64,000 bases of DNA from Cryobacterium arcticum. GTDB lineage: Bacteria; Actinomycetota; Actinomycetes; Actinomycetales; Microbacteriaceae. The notes under the pieces were generated by a model. That model made no database searches and was not told the DNA's origin. It saw only the letters and a program-made list of their open reading frames with translations. Both the position numbers and the translations under genes were made by a program. The DNA lies in the NCBI RefSeq assembly GCF_003185895.1, contig NZ_QHLY01000012.1, positions 682,001 to 746,000 of the forward strand, in the 5' to 3' direction. This document shows positions 57,742-64,000 of this stretch, one piece after another (positions within the stretch are counted from its first letter, which is position 1; each line of letters starts with the position of its first letter).

Positions 57742-58385
57742 TTCCCGCAGCACGATTCCTCGTTGTCCTGGATGCCGACTCCACCCTCATCGAGAACGAG
57801 GTCATCGAGCTTCTCGCTGACGCGGCCGGTTCCCTCGCCCAAGTGGCCGAGGTGACCGACCGCGCCATGCGGGGCGAGCTCGACTTCGCCGCGAGCCTGC
57901 GGGAGCGGGTGGCGACCTTGGCCGGGTTGCCCGCCGGGGTGTTCGCCGAGGTGGGAGCCCTCGTGCGGCCCACCGCCGGTGTGCACGACCTGATCGCCGG
58001 TCTGCACGCTGCGGGAAGCACCATCGGTGTGGTCTCCGGCGGCTTCCACGAGATCCTCGATCCACTCGCTGCAACCCTGGGCCTGGACCACTGGCGGGCC
58101 AATCGGCTCGAGGTGGCCGACGGTCACCTCACCGGCCGTCTGGTCGGGCCGATCATCGACGCGACCGCGAAGGCCACGGCCCTGGCCGAATGGGCAGCGC
58201 TGGACGGTGTGGACCTGTGCTCGACGGTTGCGGTGGGTGACGGGGCCAACGACCTCACCATGATGCGCATCGCCGGTCTCGGGGTCGCGTTCAACGCCAA
58301 GCCGATCGTGCGCCGCTCGGCTGACCTGTCGATCGGCACGACCAACCTCAGTCAGATCCTGCCCCTCCTTGGGCTGCGCGGCTGA
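57738..58385 (+). CDS. serB: Phosphoserine phosphatase SerB
   Basis: A 215-residue HAD phosphatase for the last step of serine synthesis. Motif I is [15 protein letters not shown], motif [11 protein letters not shown], and motif [14 protein letters not shown]. It lacks the N-terminal ACT domain of longer relatives. Its GTG overlaps the glgC stop (GTGA), so it is translationally coupled to a gene of a different pathway. Confidence 0.9.
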   Translation: MIPAARFLVVLDADSTLIENEVIELLADAAGSLAQVAEVTDRAMRGELDFAASLRERVATLAGLPAGVFAEVGALVRPTAGVHDLIAGLHAAGSTIGVVSGGFHEILDPLAATLGLDHWRANRLEVADGHLTGRLVGPIIDATAKATALAEWAALDGVDLCSTVAVGDGANDLTMMRIAGLGVAFNAKPIVRRSADLSIGTTNLSQILPLLGLRG

Positions 58386-58421
58386 CGGACCGTCGGCCTC
58401 ATCGGCCGTACTGACACGAAC

Positions 58422-58454
58422 GAGCCCGGCCGGACCAATGGTCCGACCGGGCTC
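58422..58454. terminator. Bidirectional hairpin terminator, serB/fabG
   Basis: A 15-base stem (58422-58436 with 58440-58454) with one mismatch and a three-base loop between the convergent serB and fabG genes. There is no long T-tract. Confidence 0.65.
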
Positions 58455-58478
58455 GACGGCATCCATCGATCGTGCGGG

Positions 58479-59189
<711 letters not shown>

Positions 59190-59344
59190 GGCGCGGTCCT
59201 TTCAGTGGGAATGCCCGCGGGGTGTGCGGGCACAGATCCATTCAGCTTAGAGCGTTCTCGGATGTCACCCCGGATGCCGGCAGGGGACGTAGGCTGGATG
59301 CACTACATGGACAGGCGTACCGAGTGTGATCACCGGGTGAGGCG

Positions 59345-59740
59345 ATGGGCACGATGAAGCAGCAATCGATCACGACGCTCCCTCCGTCTCCGGAGGACGA
59401 GCGCCGTCGCCGCATGATCCGGTATGCCGTCACGATGGGCATCCGCATGGTCTGCATCGTGCTGATGCTGTTCGTGCAGGGTTGGTGGCTGCTGGTGTGC
59501 GCCCTCGGCGCCATCCTGCTTCCCTATTTCGCCGTCGTCGCGGCCAATGTGCACGGCGAGCAGCGCTCCCCCACCGTCCTTCGTCCGGGCGCTGTCGCGG
59601 TGCTGCCGTCTGTTCCCCTCCAGGGCCGGTCGGCCCCGACGAACGCGGAGTCGATGGGCACGGATTCGACGGCCTCCGATCGGGACCGGGACGAGAACCA
59701 GCCCGACGGACAGGGCCGTGCGCCTGGAGAGACGCTGTGA
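59345..59740 (+). CDS. DUF3099 family membrane protein
   Basis: A 131-residue protein with the DUF3099 core: ITTLPPSPEDERRRRMIRYA followed by two membrane helices (GIRMVCIVLMLFVQGWWLLV, then CALGAILLPYFAVVAANV). The C-terminal ~60 residues are polar and low in complexity. Function unknown. ATGs at 59345 and 59354 are both possible. Its stop overlaps the next start (GTGA). Confidence 0.85.
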   Translation: MGTMKQQSITTLPPSPEDERRRRMIRYAVTMGIRMVCIVLMLFVQGWWLLVCALGAILLPYFAVVAANVHGEQRSPTVLRPGAVAVLPSVPLQGRSAPTNAESMGTDSTASDRDRDENQPDGQGRAPGETL

Positions 59741-59982
59741 TCGGTTTCGGCGCCGCGCCGGAGACGACGAGCTGCTCGCGCGCCGGCTGCCGCGAATCCG
59801 CGCTCTGGCGGCTGGACTGGCGCAACCCTCGCATCCACACCGAGGAGCGGGTGAAGACCTGGCTGGCCTGCGCCGAACACGTCGACTTCCTGCGCGACTT
59901 CCTCTCCACCCGGGATTTCCCGCTCCGGGTGAGCCCACTCACCCCCACCAACGTCGACAGCTCCGAATCGGAGCACGCATGA
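59737..59982 (+). CDS. Small protein with Cys/His pattern, SURF1 operon
   Basis: An 81-residue soluble protein. Two cysteines (CSRAGC), then WRLDWRNPRIHTEERVKTWL and CAEHVDF give a C-x4-C...C-x2-H pattern that could bind zinc. I do not know a named family or role. It overlaps DUF3099 upstream (GTGA) and surf1 downstream (ATGA), so all three are one coupled operon. Confidence 0.8.
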   Translation: MIGFGAAPETTSCSRAGCRESALWRLDWRNPRIHTEERVKTWLACAEHVDFLRDFLSTRDFPLRVSPLTPTNVDSSESEHA

Positions 59983-60821
59983 GTGGCTGGCGCTTCCTGC
60001 TGTCGAAACAATGGGCCGGCTACCTGGCGCTCACCATCGTGTTCGCCGTGGTCTGCTCGGGGCTGGGCATGTGGCAGCTGGCCCGGCGGGCGGAAGCGCA
60101 GGCCGAGATCAGCCGGGTCGACGCGAACTTCGACGCCGACGCCGTGAACCTCACCGACGCGCTGCCGACGCTGGATTCCTTCGAGGAGTCCCAGAAATGG
60201 CTGCCGGTCGAGATGACCGGCACCTACCTGCTCGACCAGGAACTGCTGGTGCGCAACCGCACCTTCAACATCAACCCGGGCTTCGAAGTCCTCACTCCCC
60301 TGCTTCTGGCCAACGGCGACATCTTCATCGTCGACCGCGGCTGGATTCCCACCGGTGAGAATCAGGATGCGCCGGACTCCGTGCCCGCGGCGCCGACCGG
60401 CGAGGTCACCGTGGTAGCCAGGCTCAAGCAGGGCGAACCCGTTCTGGCCGGCCGCAGCGCGACCGGCAACCAGGTTGCGACGATCAACCTGCCCGCCATC
60501 GCCGACCGGCTCGGCGCCGACACCTACACCGGGGCATACGGCCTGATGAAGACCGAGGATCCCGCCCCCGCCGACCGGCCGACGGCCGTCGCCCGCCCGG
60601 TGCGCGACGAGGGTCCGCACCTGTCCTACGCCTTCCAGTGGTTTGTCTTCGCCCTGATGGGATTCATCGGCCTGGGCTGGGCGGCCAGGCAGGAGTTCCG
60701 CAACATCAACTCCGAGGTTCCCGAAGAGCAGCTCCGGGCGGCGGAGCGGGCCAAGCGACAGGCCGCGAAGCCGCGCAGCGACGCCGAGATCGAAGACGAA
60801 CTGATGGACCAGCACAGCTGA
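59979..60821 (+). CDS. SURF1-family cytochrome oxidase assembly protein
   Basis: A 280-residue membrane protein with two helices (YLALTIVFAVVCSGLGMWQLARR and FQWFVFALMGFIGLGWAAR pieces) enclosing an extracytoplasmic domain. The SURF1 signatures are GMWQLARR after the first helix and IFIVDRGWIPTG. The family helps assemble cytochrome c oxidase, probably at haem a insertion. The C-terminal tail is charged. It is the last gene of the DUF3099 operon. Confidence 0.9.
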   Translation: MSGWRFLLSKQWAGYLALTIVFAVVCSGLGMWQLARRAEAQAEISRVDANFDADAVNLTDALPTLDSFEESQKWLPVEMTGTYLLDQELLVRNRTFNINPGFEVLTPLLLANGDIFIVDRGWIPTGENQDAPDSVPAAPTGEVTVVARLKQGEPVLAGRSATGNQVATINLPAIADRLGADTYTGAYGLMKTEDPAPADRPTAVARPVRDEGPHLSYAFQWFVFALMGFIGLGWAARQEFRNINSEVPEEQLRAAERAKRQAAKPRSDAEIEDELMDQHS

Positions 60822-60854
60822 CGTGTGCTGCCGGAAGGCACGGTTGCAGCAGAA

Positions 60855-60890
60855 AACCCGCCGGCCCTCACGGGGCGGCGGGTTCTTCTT
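60855..60890 (+). terminator. Terminator after SURF1 gene
   Basis: Complementary GC-rich arms (60855-60867 and 60873-60884, one bulge) followed by TTCTTCTTTG. It lies 33 bases after the surf1 stop and 17 bases before the ABC-F stop on the other strand. Confidence 0.7.
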
Positions 60891-60906
60891 TGTCTGCTTG
60901 TCGTCG

Positions 60907-62505
<1,599 letters not shown>

Positions 62506-62624
62506 AGCAATAGTCCATTCAGAGGAGTCGTGGGAGGGCCGGCCAAACACGGCCAGTCCACCAGTATATTTGCTCGCGCGGGGTTTCGGTCCCGCCGGGC
62601 GGTATTGGGTCTCGCTCGGCGGCC

Positions 62625-63275
62625 CTAGTGAGCGGGAATCCGGCCGGCGGGCAGCAGCGCGGGCAGGGCCGACCGCAGCCAGGCAGTGTAGGTCTCGGTC
62701 GACCAGCCGAGGTCGAGAACGAGGGTCTGGAAGACCTGGGGATGACCGAGCGCCCAGATCGACGCCGCGGCCTCATGATCGCTCAATCCGGCGCGAAGAC
62801 CCAGCCGCGAGCGGAGCACCGCGACCGCATCGCCGTACGCCACCAGGCTGCGGGCGGCGCTGGAGAGCTCCAGCTCGCGGATCTCCGGGTCGATACCAGC
62901 CGCCTCGTTCAGCACCCGCTGGATCGGTGCCGCCCGTTGGTTGCCGTCCACGATCCAGTCGGCGAGGACACCGAGGGCGACTCCAGCGGTTTCGGCAGCG
63001 GCGAGCCGGGCTGCCAGATCCGGCCCAGACCTGCCGCCGGCGCCGGCTCGGTCGGTGGCCCCGGCGAGCACGGATGCGAGGACGTCGGCCTTGGACCCGA
63101 CCGAGTTGTAGATCGTCTGCACGGCGACGCCGGCGCCGTCGGCGATCGCGGCAATCGACGTGCCGACGTAGCCCCGGTCCCGCATCAGAATCGTGGCGGC
63201 GTCGACGATGTCCGCGCGTGTGCCCGCGGTCTGGGCGTCTCGCCGGGCTTGGCTGCGGGATGGGCTGGTATCCAT
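62625..63275 (-). CDS. TetR family transcriptional regulator
   Basis: A 216-residue regulator. The helix-turn-helix is IVDAATILMRDRGYVGTSIA followed by AIADGAGVAVQTIYNSVGSK (residues ~24-63). The C-terminal ligand-binding half is helical and not assignable. The ATG at 63275 is preferred, with GGAGGGG upstream at a long 12-base spacing; ATG 63311 is an alternative. The target is unknown. The ABC-F gene lies downstream on the same strand after 119 bases. Confidence 0.85.
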   Translation of the reverse strand: MDTSPSRSQARRDAQTAGTRADIVDAATILMRDRGYVGTSIAAIADGAGVAVQTIYNSVGSKADVLASVLAGATDRAGAGGRSGPDLAARLAAAETAGVALGVLADWIVDGNQRAAPIQRVLNEAAGIDPEIRELELSSAARSLVAYGDAVAVLRSRLGLRAGLSDHEAAASIWALGHPQVFQTLVLDLGWSTETYTAWLRSALPALLPAGRIPAH

Positions 63276-63352
63276 CTGTTTAGAATACCCCTCCAGTGAT
63301 TGGTGCAGCATTACACTCGTCTGTTTTCGGGCGCTCCCGGGATGACGAGCGT

Positions 63353-63402
63353 TAAAAAGAACCGCGCCGGGTGCGGATGCTGAGGGCATCGGCACCCGGC
63401 GC
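63353..63402 (-). terminator. Rho-independent terminator of the suf operon
   Basis: On the minus strand, 11-base outer arms (63364-63374 with 63392-63402) and a GATGC/GCATC inner stem form a long hairpin, followed by the T-tract at 63353-63359. It lies just downstream of the DUF59 stop at 63424. Confidence 0.85.
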
Positions 63403-63423
63403 GGGCGGTGAAACGACTCGGAT

Positions 63424-63753
63424 TCAGATGGAGAAACCGAGGGCGCGCATCATGTCGCGACCGTCGTCGGTAATCTTTTCCGGACCCCACGGCGGCATCC
63501 ACACCCAGTTGATGCGGAACTGTTCGACGACGCCGTCCAGGGCCTCTGCGGTTTGTTCCTCGAGTACGTCGGTGAGCGGGCAGCCGGCCGAGGTGAGCGT
63601 CATGTGGATGATGAGCGCGTCGTTCTCGTCGTCCCAGCCGAGGTCGTAGATCAGGCCGAGGTCGACGACGTTGATGCCGAGCTCCGGATCCATGACGTCT
63701 TTCAGGGCCTCTTCGATCTCGTCGAAGCGCGCAGGGGTGAGTGTCGAGACCAT
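63424..63753 (-). CDS. DUF59/MIP18 family iron-sulfur assembly protein (SufT-like)
   Basis: A 109-residue protein of the DUF59 (MIP18/PaaD) family. Conserved parts are VMDPELGINVVDLGLIYDLG and TLTSAGCPLTDVLEEQ with the invariant cysteine. In suf operons such proteins help mature or deliver Fe-S clusters. It follows sufC by four bases and ends the operon. Confidence 0.92.
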   Translation of the reverse strand: MVSTLTPARFDEIEEALKDVMDPELGINVVDLGLIYDLGWDDENDALIIHMTLTSAGCPLTDVLEEQTAEALDGVVEQFRINWVWMPPWGPEKITDDGRDMMRALGFSI

Positions 63754-63757
63754 GGTT

Positions 63758-64000
63758 CTAGCCTACGGGCGTCTCGGTCAGGAAGCGATCGTATCCTTCG
63801 TCTTCCAGACGGTCGGCCAGCTCGGGGCCGCCCTGCTCAGCGATGCGGCCGTCGACGAAGACGTGCACGAAGTCGGGCTTGATGTAGCGCAGGATGCGGG
63901 TGTAGTGCGTGATCAGGAGCAGGCCCAGGCCGGTGTTCTCCTTGGCGCGGTTGACGCCCTCGGAGACGATCTTCAGGGCGTCCACGTCGAGGCCGGAGTC
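63758..64000 (-). CDS. sufC: Fe-S cluster assembly ATPase SufC (N-terminus cut by window edge)
   Basis: The C-terminal 80 residues of an ABC ATPase. [20 protein letters not shown], the switch histidine in [20 protein letters not shown] and [23 protein letters not shown] are diagnostic of SufC. SufC powers the SufBCD scaffold. The frame is open to the right edge, so the start and Walker A lie outside. Further suf genes are expected upstream. Confidence 0.93.
   Translation of the reverse strand, partial: DSGLDVDALKIVSEGVNRAKENTGLGLLLITHYTRILRYIKPDFVHVFVDGRIAEQGGPELADRLEDEGYDRFLTETPVG

Overview
The window is a 64 kb piece of a high-GC actinobacterial chromosome. Gene content and order point to Micrococcales, most likely Microbacteriaceae: mycothiol ligase MshC, the pafB-pafC-tatA-tatC-helY block, DUF3097/DUF3099/DUF1345 proteins, many GTG starts and four-base gene overlaps. 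This placement is inferred from families and synteny, not from a database search. Apart from an accessory-looking sugar region, the DNA is ordinary core genome. I see no phage, IS element, CRISPR array or defence island.

Layout. 1-14.6 kb: mostly minus-strand genes for lipoprotein maturation (lnt), RNA helicase helY, twin-arginine export (tatA, tatC), the DNA-damage regulators pafB/pafC, an FKBP lipoprotein, tRNA methyltransferase trmI, a HAD phosphatase, mshC, uppP and an M20 peptidase, plus a PAC2 protein on the plus strand. The order matches the mycobacterial Rv2092c-Rv2141c neighbourhood, but all Pup-proteasome genes are missing. 14.8 kb: tRNA-Leu(GAG).

15-28.8 kb: a carbohydrate region. 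A LacI repressor is divergent from a beta-galactoside operon (GH42, lipoprotein binding protein, two permeases, second GH42) with two operators. A beta-glucoside PTS EIIBCA gene is divergent from cellobiose phosphorylase, with a perfect CebR-type operator between them.

28.9-42.2 kb: housekeeping and hypothetical genes, then an imuA-imuB-dnaE2 translesion mutasome behind a LexA box, followed by DUF3097. 42.5-54.3 kb: cold-shock protein, Lrp regulator, superfamily 2 helicase, SGNH hydrolase, DD-carboxypeptidase, TrmH methyltransferase, sirtuin, histidine phosphatase, glycosyltransferase, alpha/beta hydrolase, trehalose synthase and ribosomal protein L31 type B.

54.4-64 kb: ABC ATPase, divergent glgM/glgC, serB, fabG, a DUF3099-SURF1 operon, a second ABC-F ATPase, a TetR regulator and the end of a suf operon (sufC cut by the right edge, then a DUF59 gene). 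The left edge cuts lnt.

I did not find a clearly new system. The best leads are the proteasome-free paf locus, a J-domain/NERD fusion with lost nuclease residues, a possible TOPRIM fold in DUF3097 next to the mutasome, a GH42 with an incomplete zinc site, and long palindromes between convergent genes.
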